From Henckelia pumila (Eukaryota; Streptophyta; Magnoliopsida; Lamiales; Gesneriaceae): a DNA stretch of 64,000 nucleotides. Where the stretch lies: positions 83,718,151-83,782,150 of the forward strand of contig NC_133120.1 in the NCBI RefSeq assembly GCF_033568475.1. The letters run 5' to 3'. Each line of letters opens with the position of its first letter. Positions within the stretch are counted from its first letter, which is position 1. The position numbers were made by a program, and so were the translations under genes. Shown here one piece after another: positions 48,142 through 59,162 of this stretch. The notes under the pieces were generated by a model. The model was not told the origin of the DNA. It worked only from the letters and a program-made list of their open reading frames with translations, and ran no database searches.

Positions 48142-50436
48142 ATGGCGTATCTAGCTGCATTGAAAGAATCTCATTTTAAACCAAATCTCTACAGGCTTTC
48201 ATCCCCATTTTCGTTCGGAACCCATTCCTTCTTCTGCTCCTCCGCCACCTCCGAAGTTGAATCCTCGAAGATTGACCTACATGCAGGCGCCGATGAGCCC
48301 TCCTTCTCATCAAATCAAACCGCGGATTCCTTCTCAAGAAACACTAGAGCGGCGGCAGCAATTCCATCGAGGCAAACCGAAGGTAAGCGGCAGAAATCCC
48401 CTGAAAAAATAGAAGATTTAGTGTGTAGAATGATGGCCAGTCGGGCCTGGACAACTCGTTTACAGAACTCGATTCGAAACTTAGTTCCGAGTTTCGATCA
48501 CGAGCTAGTTTACAATGTGTTGCACAGCGCCAAGAGTTCGGAGCACGCGCTCCAATTTTTTCGCTGGGTTGAAAGATCGGGCCTTTTTCAACATAATAAA
48601 GAGACCCATGTAAAAATAATCGAGATTTTAGGACGGGCGTCGAAGCTCAATCATGCCAGGTGCATTTTATTAGATATGCCGAAAAAGGGTTTGGAATGGG
48701 ATGAGGATTTGTGGGTTTTGCTGATCGATAGTTATGGAAAAGCGGGTATAGTTCAGGAGAGCGTGAAGTTATTTCAGAAAATGGAGGAGCATGGAGTTGA
48801 ACGGACATTAAAATCTTATGATGCTTTGTTTAAGGTGATCATGCGTAGGGGTAGGTATATGATGGCCAAGAGATATTATAACAAGATGTTGAATGATGGC
48901 ATCGAACCCACTAGACATACATTTAATGTTTTGATTTGGGGATTTTTTCTTTCAGAAAAGGTTGAGACTGCGAATAGATTTTTTGAGGATATGAAGAGCA
49001 GGGGGATAACTCCGGATGTGGTCACATATAATACATTAATCAATGGGTACTGTCGAATTAAGAACATGGAGGAAGCTGAACGTTATTTTGTAGAGATGAA
49101 AGGGAGGAACATTGAGCCAACAATAGTATCTTATACGACTCTGATTAAGGGGTATGTGTCTGCTGAGCGAGTTGATGATGCATTGAGGTTGCTGGAGGAG
49201 ATGAAGGGGTTTGGAATTAAGCCGAATGCCATCACATACTCAACGTTGCTGCCAGGTTTGTGTGATTCAAATAAGATGTCTGAAGCTCGTAAAATTTTGA
49301 AAGAGATGATGGATAAATATATTGCACCTAAGGATTCCTCAATTTTCATGAGGCTTATTTCTGGTCACTGCAAGGTGGGTGATTTGGATGCTGCTTCAGA
49401 TGTGTTCAAGACTATGATTAGGTTGAGTGTTCCTACAGAAGCTGGGCATTATAGTGTTCTGATTGAAAATTGCTGCAATGCTGGTCAATATGATAGAGCA
49501 GTAAAGTTGTTGGATAAGCTCATTGAAAAAGATATCATCTCGAGACCTCAGAGTACTTTGCATATGGAGGCTAGTGCGTACAACCCTCTGATAGAGTATC
49601 TTTGCAGCAATGGTCAGACCGCAAAAGCTGAAACACTTTTGCGGCAGTTGATGAAGTTGGGTGTGCAAGATCCCATCGCCTTGAACAATCTGATTCGTGG
49701 GCATGCGAAAGAGGGAACTCCCGAGCCTGCCTTTGAACTTCTGAAGATCATGGTTAGGAGAAACATCCTTTCTGAAAAAAGTTCACATGAATCTCTTGTC
49801 CAATGCTACTTGGAAAAGAATGAGACTGCCGATGCTAAGGCTGCTTTGGATAGTATGATTGAGAATGGGTATCTTCCAGATTCATCAATGTTTAGAACTG
49901 TAATTGATAGCTTATTCAAGGATGGACGAGTTCAGACTGCAAGCCGAGTGATGAAAACTATGTTGGAGAAGGGGGTGAAGGATCATGAGGATTTGATTGC
50001 TGAGATCGTGGAAGGTTTGCTCTTAAGGGGTCATGTTGAGGAGGCCCTTGGAAGAATCGAACTGATTATGCACAGTGGCATCTCACTGGATTACGATAGC
50101 CTCTTATCCATTCTTTGTGAGAAAGGAAAGACAATCTCTGCCATGAAACTGTTAGATTTTGGCATGGAGAGAGACTTCATGATTGATGTTTCGAGCTACG
50201 AGAAGGTGTTGGACGCCCTATTATCTGCGGGGAAAACTCTCAATGCATACTCAATCTTGTGTAAGTTTATGGAGAAAGGAGGAGTAAAGGATTGGAAATG
50301 CTGCAAAGATTTGATCAATAGTCTCAATCAAGAGGGGAACACAAAACAAGCTGATATTCTCTCTCGGATGATCATGGGAAAGTCGGCGCAGGCTGGTGGC
50401 AAGAAAGGTAAGAAAAAATCAGCAGTGGCTCACTAA
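48142..50436 (+). CDS. P-class pentatricopeptide repeat protein, orthologue of At2g37230
   Basis: An intronless 764-residue protein that binds organellar RNA; the Arabidopsis relative is thought to act in mitochondria. The ATG at 48142 (MAYLAALKESHFKP) starts a Ser-rich presumed transit peptide. The frame is open upstream to a TTG, but not to another ATG. The block MMASRAWTTRLQNSIRNLVP before the repeats, and HALQFFRWVERSGL after it, match At2g37230 as I recall it. Roughly a dozen or more 35-residue repeats follow; clear examples are DVVTYNTLINGYCRIKNMEE, TIVSYTTLIKGYVSAERVDD and NAITYSTLLPGLCDSNKMSE. No E, DYW, SMR or other C-terminal domain is present; the protein ends in a Lys-rich tail (GGKKGKKKSAVAH). 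Such PPRs typically stabilise or help splice specific transcripts; the target here is unknown. Confidence 0.95.
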   Translation: MAYLAALKESHFKPNLYRLSSPFSFGTHSFFCSSATSEVESSKIDLHAGADEPSFSSNQTADSFSRNTRAAAAIPSRQTEGKRQKSPEKIEDLVCRMMASRAWTTRLQNSIRNLVPSFDHELVYNVLHSAKSSEHALQFFRWVERSGLFQHNKETHVKIIEILGRASKLNHARCILLDMPKKGLEWDEDLWVLLIDSYGKAGIVQESVKLFQKMEEHGVERTLKSYDALFKVIMRRGRYMMAKRYYNKMLNDGIEPTRHTFNVLIWGFFLSEKVETANRFFEDMKSRGITPDVVTYNTLINGYCRIKNMEEAERYFVEMKGRNIEPTIVSYTTLIKGYVSAERVDDALRLLEEMKGFGIKPNAITYSTLLPGLCDSNKMSEARKILKEMMDKYIAPKDSSIFMRLISGHCKVGDLDAASDVFKTMIRLSVPTEAGHYSVLIENCCNAGQYDRAVKLLDKLIEKDIISRPQSTLHMEASAYNPLIEYLCSNGQTAKAETLLRQLMKLGVQDPIALNNLIRGHAKEGTPEPAFELLKIMVRRNILSEKSSHESLVQCYLEKNETADAKAALDSMIENGYLPDSSMFRTVIDSLFKDGRVQTASRVMKTMLEKGVKDHEDLIAEIVEGLLLRGHVEEALGRIELIMHSGISLDYDSLLSILCEKGKTISAMKLLDFGMERDFMIDVSSYEKVLDALLSAGKTLNAYSILCKFMEKGGVKDWKCCKDLINSLNQEGNTKQADILSRMIMGKSAQAGGKKGKKKSAVAH

Positions 50437-51772
50437 TCAAAATAGTTTATGATTTTGCAGCTATATCATTGGTGAGAACTTGTACTTGAAATTTATTGTA
50501 GATTAGCTCTGGCCGTTAAAAAGTACACACATTTCTTAGCACTGTGCAAGAAACATTTGATTGAATGGCAAAAGTAGATGGCCTATTACTCTGGTTCTGA
50601 GTGTTGGCTGAGTTTTGTTTTGCTTGTTTCAAATAAAATAACTCTCGGCTGAGCTTCTTTCAATTGATTACCAGGTTCAATTTATTCTTTTTGACTGCTT
50701 ATTCAACCATAAATTTGGTAAATTCATTAATGTATCTTTATTTCTTTATTTTTATTTTTTTTAAAAATGCCCATTCTATACTATTTCTTCTTGTTTTCGT
50801 TTTGTACTAGCTAAAGTTACCTTCCATTTTATCTTTTGTGGGGGATCTCACTTTGGCGTAGGCCTGAGGTTGGGTCGGAAATTTTGCAAGGGTTCAAATT
50901 AAAATTAAAATTTTTTTAGTATTTAAATCATATTTTTGTGTGTGTGTAATGTATAAAACATTTTTGTATGTTGAGAATTTTGGTGTTTCTACGATGTCTG
51001 TGGACGGTTAGTTTGATTTTGAGTGGTTTATGGAGCAATTTGTGGATGAACTGGCCCATGTGTGACTACGAATGAGGGAATTATACAAGTAAAATAGATC
51101 ACGTTGGATCAATTTTTTTAACGGCGGCAGGTGTATGTTTACAATTCATTTTTTCACTTTTAGTTATTATACCTATATATTGCGTGTGAGCATACGATGT
51201 TGTGTTTATTGAATATAGAAAAATAAATAAATAATGTTGACAAAATTTTATATCATTTTCTCAAAGATAATTTTGATAACCTGCCCTAGGGTACAGGATT
51301 TTCGTGTGCAACCACAAAAACCCACCGGTGGGTTTTAATGCTTCAAAAAACAAAAAAAAATAACTAAAATTGCTCACGTAGGTGCAGGTGATCAAAATTA
51401 TCCTCAAGGATAATATAAAATGTATTCGTATTCAACAATAACCAAACTCGAATCAAATGTTTCCATGACTATTCCCAAATTTTCGTTCTGTGACAAATGA
51501 TTCCTTCAAATCTTATGTTCCACTTTTACGTAATATACACGAAATTTTATTTGTTTTAAATGTTAGGTTTTACTTATTTATATGTTAAAAACATAAGAAG
51601 AAATACCAAGTGAATCACAATATCAAGTTTAAGCATGACTTGGCACATAAGTTCCAGTTCAATTCTCACTTCTGCTGCCAAAGGCTACGCAACTTATTGC
51701 AAACATTGAACCACAAAATGACAAGAGAAGCTTCATCCGCCACGCCCACAAAAGCTTACCACTACGATCCAT
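50437..51772. other. Spacer between PPR and NPH3 genes
   Basis: Convergent 3' ends: PPR 3' UTR on the left and NPH3 3' UTR on the right. AT-rich, with no repeat family or gene recognised. Confidence 0.5.
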
Positions 51773-54278
51773 CTAATGTTGCCGATGTCCGGTAACAAAG
51801 GGTGGCTGTGGTTGCGGCTGTGGCTGTGGCTTTGGCTTCGTGTCACTATGTTTGGATGTCTCGTTATTGCATTGATGAGATTTCCTCCTGCAGAATATAT
51901 TCCAACTCCTCTTCGTCTTCAACAGTTTCTGAAACCTCTCCCTCATGCTGTCACACTCCTTTTCTAGCTCAGAAACACGTTCCCTCACATCGTCTAAGCT
52001 CGATCCTCTACCATGTGAAACGCCCCTCTGGCGACCACCGTTGTGGTTCGAAAGATCAAGAGCTGAATCTGGGTTGCGAGAGCTGTCAAGATTGTCTGAA
52101 ACAAAAAACCAACTTGAGATTGAAGTGCGTAGACGCAGCTGTTCGAAGAATAAAACCTGCACGATCACTCTTAGTGGCAGCCTTTCGTTTTGAGCAGCAT
52201 GTGTACTGGCCTCCAACGAGAGCTTCTGGCAGTTCATCAATCTACAGGTTTGCTCTCTCTCCAAGTCTGTGAGCCAGGGATGTGCCTGATATTATTGTAT
52301 TTTGATAAGTGAGAGTACAATTTACATCTGAAAATAAAAAATTTCTACAGCTGAATCCTCTGGGTATATTGTAAGAGAGAGAATTTACGGGAGTTTACCT
52401 TCAGATATATGTCGATGGCGCGATAAATCCCATCAGAAACTGGTCTAGCATAATCAGGAATGGCAGCGGCAAGGGACTGGAATTTCAGGAACTTCAGATT
52501 CACATCTGATGCAACATCGGCCAGATACGCATCCACAAGATTAGCCACCATCGTTATAGCTGCCAAAGAATTTACCCCTTGCATTAGTTGGCTTTCATCC
52601 ACAATGCAAGGAGACGCAGCAGCTGATGCCTGGTCCATTGATATGAAATGATCAAGAATCCTTTGGAAGCAGTCAGTATCGTATAAAGACTCAACAGACG
52701 AACCCATGTTTGGAACTAAGAGATCTTCCACTGCAGCTTGTTCTAATTGCACCCCGACACGTCTCTCCAAATTTTCTCTACAGGATGGACTGGCTTGCAA
52801 AACAATCGCAGTGTGGAGCAGCCTGAGAAGAAACCTTGTGTGTACGACTCCTCTCTGGTTTGGAAGTGATTCCACTATATCTTCAAGAAGTGCCCTTTGA
52901 TCTGCCTCGGAAGGAATGGAAATCATTGACCCTGAATTCAAGTTCTTAAAACTCGATTGTCTGCTCATTTGTGGGATGTATCTCTTGGCGTAAAACACAA
53001 AGGCTCCAGCAATATTTTCGTGTTTCATACCTCCTGCTTCAACAGCCTGGATGAAGCGTTTAAACCGAGCAAAAGCAAGAAAAGAAACATCCTCGTACCA
53101 CCAGTCATCAGTTGTTGGCTTCGTATCTGTAAAGGTACATATTCCATTCCACAAAACAGCATCAGCAGCTGCTCTTCCAGTCTCTACCAACCCAGAGACA
53201 GGCCAATTAAATAACTTAGAATTGGCACAAGCTGTCGTTGCCAACGAGTTTATGCACCTCGACACAATGTGAAGATCCTCTGCAAACGGTAGAACTTCTT
53301 CACAGGTTTCAAGAGCCCTTATTGTATCAGTCCAGTTGCCGAGAACTTCAGCGAGAAAACCTTCTGTTTGTGCAATGAGATTTCCCTCTCCATACTCTTC
53401 AGTCATTTCAAGAAACTCAGCTGCGCATCTAAGACATACTACATTCATCGAGGAGAGCTCTATTTTGACACCATAACAGAATTTGGCTACCAGCTCGAAA
53501 GATTTGGCTCCTCCAGGTAACTCACTGAGTTGCAAGACACAAGCGGGCACATCAGAACTAGTTGATTCACCCATACGTCTCTCTAGTAATCCACTCCTTG
53601 ACAGCAATGGAAACTGTATGTTTTGAACACATGTTACCTATTGTCGTGTAAACATCAAAGTTTGCAGAATCATAAAGTAAATTGAAGGCCAGAGAAATTC
53701 CACTCTTCATACCTTATGAAGATGAAAGGACATTTCTCCGATTTCAATGGTGACATCACTTGGGAGGCCAGATGTGCAATTCCTAAAGGGAACAGGAAAT
53801 GATTCGAATTATAAGCTCTATACTTTTTGAGAGCGGTTGAATAATATGCCAGATGTGCAAAATTTGGCTCAGTCGATGCGCATTAGTCCCATTGTGAACT
53901 GTAATGAAACTAAACTACCCCGTGAAACTTGAACAAAACGAAGTAAAAGCTTCATAAATTCGGACATTAATGGGCTTGAATTAATTGATTGAACTTGAAC
54001 ATTTTATTCCAGATTGCTGAAACTCAAAAGCATTACTTTTCCAATTTCCTCTGAAATGTTAAGATTCCACTGTCTCATCGAATAGATATGAAAGTGTTAA
54101 TAATAAAAGTAATAACTGCAAACAAAGAAATCCCACAAAATTTCACCACCTTCCATCTAGAAAAAAAAAAAACAAACGCTAAACAGAGCGTAATATAATC
54201 TCTTTTCACAGCTAATTACCAGGATTGGCCATCGCGGCGAAACGATTCAGTTTTTGAGCCCAGCCTTAGGCACGCCAT
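51773..54278 (-). CDS. BTB/POZ-NPH3 domain protein (NRL family), 4 exons
   Basis: Exons on the minus strand: 54278-54220, 53782-53713, 53613-52399, 52285-51773, making 618 residues with intact frame. The start MACLRLGSKTESFRRDGQSW followed by GLPSDVTIEIGEMSFHLHK and FPLLSRSGLLERR is the standard N-terminus and BTB opening of this family. The NPH3 domain runs from about 205 to 500, with DWWYEDVSFL, LERRVGVQLEQAAVEDLL, YRAIDIYLKAHPWLT and the signature AAQNERLPLRVIVQVLFFEQ near 478-497. A coiled coil follows (about 540-575: DDVRERVSELEKECDSMRER). NRL proteins are thought to be substrate adaptors for CUL3 E3 ligases, often at the plasma membrane and linked to phototropin or PIN signalling. The tail has an unusual Pro-Gln run (KPKPQPQPQPQPP). 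The exact clade is uncertain. Confidence 0.95.
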
Positions 54279-55381
54279 GAATCGATGTCACTCCTGAATT
54301 TCCAAGAAATATATATGGGATGGGAACGGACAAGAAAAGAAGATGCAAAAATATAACAGAAGCGAACTGAAAAGGTGATGTTAGAAGTTTTGGTCGATGG
54401 GGAAGTGGCCATTGTAGAGTGAGCTAGCCCGAGTCTACAGGAGAAAAGGGCAATGGCGAAAAACTCGATCGGTTGAGGTTATCCAAATGTTCTTGCTTTG
54501 CTGTACACTTCAGATTCGTTGCTGAGGGCACTGTGATGTGAACATTGAACGTTGCATGAGTCTGTGTGTATAAGACACTAAATTCATTAATATAATTTCA
54601 AAGGTTTATTTTCATTTTTGATATATTTTTTTAAAAAAAAATTAGAAGAATTTAAATTATGTTTTTATACTAAGTCGTTGTCTAGATAAGAAAATTAATT
54701 AATTAAATCCATCCAAACCAATTAATTACTAATATAATCATATAATTTTCTTTTGAAAAAAAAAAATTAAAAAATTGAGCGAAACTATCCACGAGTGTAG
54801 CCAATAAATTCATTAAAAAATTTAGTCATCTTAGATTTGATCATTAGAATCCGATATCCTGCGTACATGATCTAATGACTGAGAGTTATGGGGTTGGCAG
54901 CTTGCTTATATTTTGTTTGGAATGCGTGTAACTGGGCTCACTTCGAGAATGAAGAACCATGTGTTGAAGAATTGGTTAGATGTATTAAGATTATTATTTT
55001 GCGTGGTATGTTTTCGAAATATGATTGATGTATTTGGTTTTTGATGTTTAGCCACTGGGTTTCGTTTTATTTTCGAACGTAAATATCCCGGAAATGTCCG
55101 GCGTAATCATACATGCTCTATTTACCTTTTTAATGAATTCTTTCGTTCATTTAAAAAAATGTACAACATGACCTAGCATCGTAAAAATTTGGAAAACTCG
55201 TATTAAACACTTAAATCTTTATCACTATGTAGAAAGTAAATATCAAATCTATACCAAGTATTGTCACAAAAAATTTATATAGTCTCTTCGGGGTCAACCC
55301 TACCAATGAAACAAGTTATTCAATGCTTGTTAAATACTTAAATCATCATCGAATTGAATGCGATTACTCCTCAAATTAAGT
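54279..55381. other. NPH3 promoter side and spacer
   Basis: 54279-54560 should be the NPH3 leader and promoter. The rest is AT-rich, ending in the 3' flank of the UGT gene. No gene is supported. Confidence 0.5.
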
Positions 55382-56827
55382 CTAACATTTTGTGAGAACT
55401 TTATTCTTCACATCCTCAACAAAACGAGCAAAGTTCCTTTCCGACGATCCATCCTCTCTCAAAGCATTCCGCAGGGTATTTCTCCATTTCTTGATTTGTT
55501 GCCTCAATTTACAAGATTTTTGGTCATCCATCAAAGCTCCAATCTTCTCCACAACTTCCTCACTTGTCACATATTCCCCATCACAAAGATTCAATCCAAC
55601 TTTCCAATCATCCACCACCAACTTCCTGTTAGTAATCTGATCTGTAAACAGAGGATGGCAAACCATCGGAACCCCGAACCATATGCTTTCCAGAGTAGAA
55701 TTCCATCCGCAATGCGTCAAGAATCCTCCGATCCCCGGATTCGACAGCACCTGCCACTGCTTGCACCATGGCACAATCAGGCCTCGTTCTTTGACAAGGT
55801 CTCGGAATCCATCAGGCAGCATTCCATCCTCGTCGGAACCCACGATTCCAGGCCGAAGAACCCAGATAAAGTCCACCCCACTTCGCAAAATCCCCCCGGC
55901 AATTTCAAGAATCACCTTTTTCTCAGCCGTCGCTAAGCTGCCGAATGAAACATACAAAACTGATGCAGGGGACTTCGTATTCAGCCATTCTGTACAGTCG
56001 AATTCGGGCAGCAAGCTCCGGGGAACCGAAACTTTGAGTAAATCCCGGGGAAAAAGAGGCCCGACGGCGTAAAACGGCTGGTTCTTCTGTAAAACCGAAA
56101 CGGCTTCTTCTTCGAGTTCTTCGACAGTGTTGCACAAAACGAAATCTACCCTTTTCACGTCTTCGAACGCCCCGAAGATTGCTTTATGCAACAGAGTTAA
56201 CTCCGAATCTTGCAAATACGACATGAAATCTTTCGTGTTGATCGATCGAATTCCGGGCACGTAATCCACTTCTTCCTCCCGGCCGCTCACCGGGACATGG
56301 CCGTTCTCCTTCAGAAGCTCCAAGTGATAATACAAAGAGAAAACCGTGGCCGGTTCGGTCCAGAATGAAACGCTAACCATTTCGTACTTCTCCGCGATCT
56401 CCGCAGCCCAGAAAGAGAAAGTATCAGCAACCAAGAAGAATTCATAATCCGAAGACAAATGGGTCCGCATGATTTCTCCGACAAATTCATCCACTCTACT
56501 CGGAAAGTCATTTACGTACGATTGCAGAAACTGGTCAAGATTCTTGGAACGATCGAATTCGAGGGGGAAACCATCGCTGATCGTTGCGTAATTGATATCC
56601 AGGCCGGATTGGCGGGCTTCCGAAAATATGTCGATCCCCGTGGTTTGGTCTCCGCTTTGAGAAGTGACGATCTGGTGATGAATGAATTCAAGATGAACAA
56701 AAGTGACAGTGAAACCATTGGAAGCAAGCTTCATAGCTAGATTTATACATGGGATTAGGTGGCCTTGCAGGTGCATTGAAATCATGATGGCATGTGGCTG
56801 CTTTTGACTTGATCCGGAACTTGCCAT
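55382..56827 (-). CDS. UDP-glycosyltransferase, UGT86A type
   Basis: An intronless 481-residue family 1 glycosyltransferase, probably cytosolic, that moves a sugar from UDP-sugar to a small acceptor. The catalytic His is H23 in SMHLQGHLIP and the partner Asp is D135 in LVADTFSFW. The 44-residue plant PSPG box runs from W354: WCKQWQVLSNPGIGGFLTHC then GWNSTLESIWFGVPMVCHPL and FTDQ. The last residue is Gln, which is usually associated with UDP-glucose use. The pattern MHLQGHLIPCINLAMKLAS and the SFGSLA...E region resemble UGT86A1/A2. The substrate is unknown. The long frames on the opposite strand (for example 55358-55936) are mirror frames. Confidence 0.94.
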   Translation of the reverse strand: MASSGSSQKQPHAIMISMHLQGHLIPCINLAMKLASNGFTVTFVHLEFIHHQIVTSQSGDQTTGIDIFSEARQSGLDINYATISDGFPLEFDRSKNLDQFLQSYVNDFPSRVDEFVGEIMRTHLSSDYEFFLVADTFSFWAAEIAEKYEMVSVSFWTEPATVFSLYYHLELLKENGHVPVSGREEEVDYVPGIRSINTKDFMSYLQDSELTLLHKAIFGAFEDVKRVDFVLCNTVEELEEEAVSVLQKNQPFYAVGPLFPRDLLKVSVPRSLLPEFDCTEWLNTKSPASVLYVSFGSLATAEKKVILEIAGGILRSGVDFIWVLRPGIVGSDEDGMLPDGFRDLVKERGLIVPWCKQWQVLSNPGIGGFLTHCGWNSTLESIWFGVPMVCHPLFTDQITNRKLVVDDWKVGLNLCDGEYVTSEEVVEKIGALMDDQKSCKLRQQIKKWRNTLRNALREDGSSERNFARFVEDVKNKVLTKC

Positions 56828-59162
56828 TCTTGCTTCTGTAAATTTTGACTTTATAAGGTTATACTTTTGCTAGTGGCCAATTATGCAAACCTTGATGCTC
56901 TGTTATTAATATATTTGTTATATCAATTTCTTTTAAAGCATTCGTGGTATGCAAGAGATTCATTTTTCACAAAATTGTTTCGTGAAATGGTTTACTTTTT
57001 GAATAATGCTATAAGTACAACATATATTGGTATCATTTGTTTCAAGTGATAAGATAAATAATACTTGATAATTAATGTAATGTAATAAAAAAATAAATAA
57101 AAAATAATAGTTAATATAATATTTGATTTGATCGATAGATTATGATTTTTTTGATTTGATTGATTAAATTTTATATAGAAATAATAAATTACCATTTTGT
57201 CCTTTTAACAATAAATAAAATATGAATAATATTATTTATAAGGGGTAATATAGTAATTTAAATCCGATGATTGGATTGATATGAAATAAATAATTAATGA
57301 TTTGATTGATGTATAATAAATAATTAATAGATGGATAAATAATATGACGAGAAGAACGCGAGATTTGATAGGATAACTAATACCGAGACTATTAGTAAAG
57401 TAACCAAACGAGCCCATAGTGTATAACGATATTTACAACAAATAAATCGTGAGATTTTGTTATTATATCGTGATATTTTATATTCAATTTATAATGAGAT
57501 TTTGATAAATAAAATTTTTGTATTGAATTTTTGCTTTTTACAAATTGATGTACAAATTTGGTTGTACAAATAGCATTGCTCTTAGTTTTTATGTTGAACT
57601 TGTGATGCTGTATAATTTGAGAGTAAACTTATTTTTTTTAAAAAAAATTATTGCCTATTTTAATTGAAAAAATAGGTGAATCGAACATTTTATCAATGAT
57701 TAATTATATTTTATTCATCAATATTGTTTAATGAATTTAATTTTTTATAATTTGTGCAAACGGGGTTGTTTTTAACAAAGTATAGCACGGTTTGTAACAC
57801 AAAATATAGCAGAGGATTTCGTCCCGTCTTTGGAGTGCTAACCAAGTTGCACACGTGCTTGCTCGTAAAAGCTTTTTTTTTTCTTCTAAAAGCAATGTAA
57901 ATATCGATCTGGTTGTAATAATATATTACTCTTTTTCTTAAAAATAATAATTATTCATTTATTATATAATCCAAGTTTGATTCATAAAATATATTTGTAT
58001 TAAATGCATTAGAACTAATGTGAATGGATCCAATCACATTTCCCACCTACCCCAACCACTTGTCTTCAAATCTATGCTTACGATGCAACTTGCATGTTCT
58101 CAAATCTCGTGTTTAATTTTCACGTGCCACTCCCAAATTACTTCCTCCACATCCCGCCACGCCCACACCACCTTTGATAAATCAAATCACATTCCCACGA
58201 AGAAACAGTTGTCTGTGGGGTGATCCCAACAGCGATCTTGATTCCTGGTGACCGTGAAATGATGTTTTTTTCGGTTGCTATTTTTTATGGGCATATTCAT
58301 GTTCGGCAAAAGTTTGGATGGACATATCTTGGATTTTTTATTTTTTTGGATTGTGTTAGAATTTTATTCTAGCTAAGGTATCAAATTAAGAAAATATATT
58401 TTTTCCCTAATATTCTTAATAAGGTGAATCATGAATGTGTTGAATTTGGATAATTGGGATTAATCATTGCGGATTTGAATTGGATTATGTTCTATTTCGT
58501 TAATTGTAAATATATGAATTATGGGTAGCTGTCAAATTAAAATTCTGATATAAATTCAGGGTACGATTTTGTTTTACTGGATTGTTGTGGTGAAATTTGG
58601 GTGTTTTTAGATCGAGAAATTGCAAACTTTATATAACAATGTAAATACTACCCTTCTATTATATGTAGTTGTAGAGCTTATTTTAGCTTGCGCAATATTT
58701 ATGTAATTTTTTTCTTAAAAAATATTGATGGAATTAAAATTGTTTTAATCTGATATTGTTTCCCTTGTCCCACCTCCCAAGGGATCATATTATAGAAGGT
58801 GATGGATCATTATTCAACCAGGAATTATAGTCTGGTAGAAAATTTTTCTTTTCGTGACTCGTCTTCCAACTTTCAAAAACAAGGTTAACGTTTTTTTTAA
58901 TACAATGCCCTCGAATTTGGAATTTCTGTGTGATAAAATACCATTTTGATCATGTTGCATAATTACATAATGTGAAGTAGATACACAAAAAACAAAAAAA
59001 TACAAATAGATCAAACCGTTTAGTACACTTATTTAATTTTATGAAAAAACCAGATAGATAATTACATGACCTTTATTTGCATACTATGTCAATACGTAGA
59101 CTGACATTAATACTAGATCTTGTAGTTTGCATCGACGCATCCTTGTCCTTTCTTTATCATCT
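56828..59162. other. Spacer between UGT and CSLA genes
   Basis: Holds the UGT promoter, MITE family B copy 2 (57039-57409) and AT-rich DNA. A block at about 58020-58260 is less AT-rich, with CACGTG and 'CCACGCCCACACC' words, but has no convincing frame; it may be an old promoter or gene remnant. Confidence 0.5.
57039..57409 (-). mobile_element. MITE family B, copy 2 (inverted relative to copy 1)
   Basis: The reverse complement runs from GTTTGGTTACTTTAC to about CTTGAAACA and matches 33058-33368 over nearly its whole length, including TTCTCGTCATATTATTTAT, AAAAGGACAAAATGGTAATT and ATCGATCAAATCAAA. Length about 371 bp. No coding frame and no clear target duplication. Confidence 0.75.

Noticed and set aside
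51802-52272. 156-codon plus-strand frame over the NPH3 gene
   Set aside because: Antisense shadow of the last NPH3 exon, which carries the family signature.
52345-52398. Extension of NPH3 exon 3 past 52399
   Set aside because: The frame continues to a stop at 52345, but AAG|GTAAAC is a good donor and splicing restores the conserved AHPWL...NERLP part of the domain.
55358-55936. 192-codon plus-strand frame over the UGT gene
   Set aside because: It mirrors the GC-richer UGT coding strand, which has a complete PSPG box and catalytic residues; the plus frame has no known motif.
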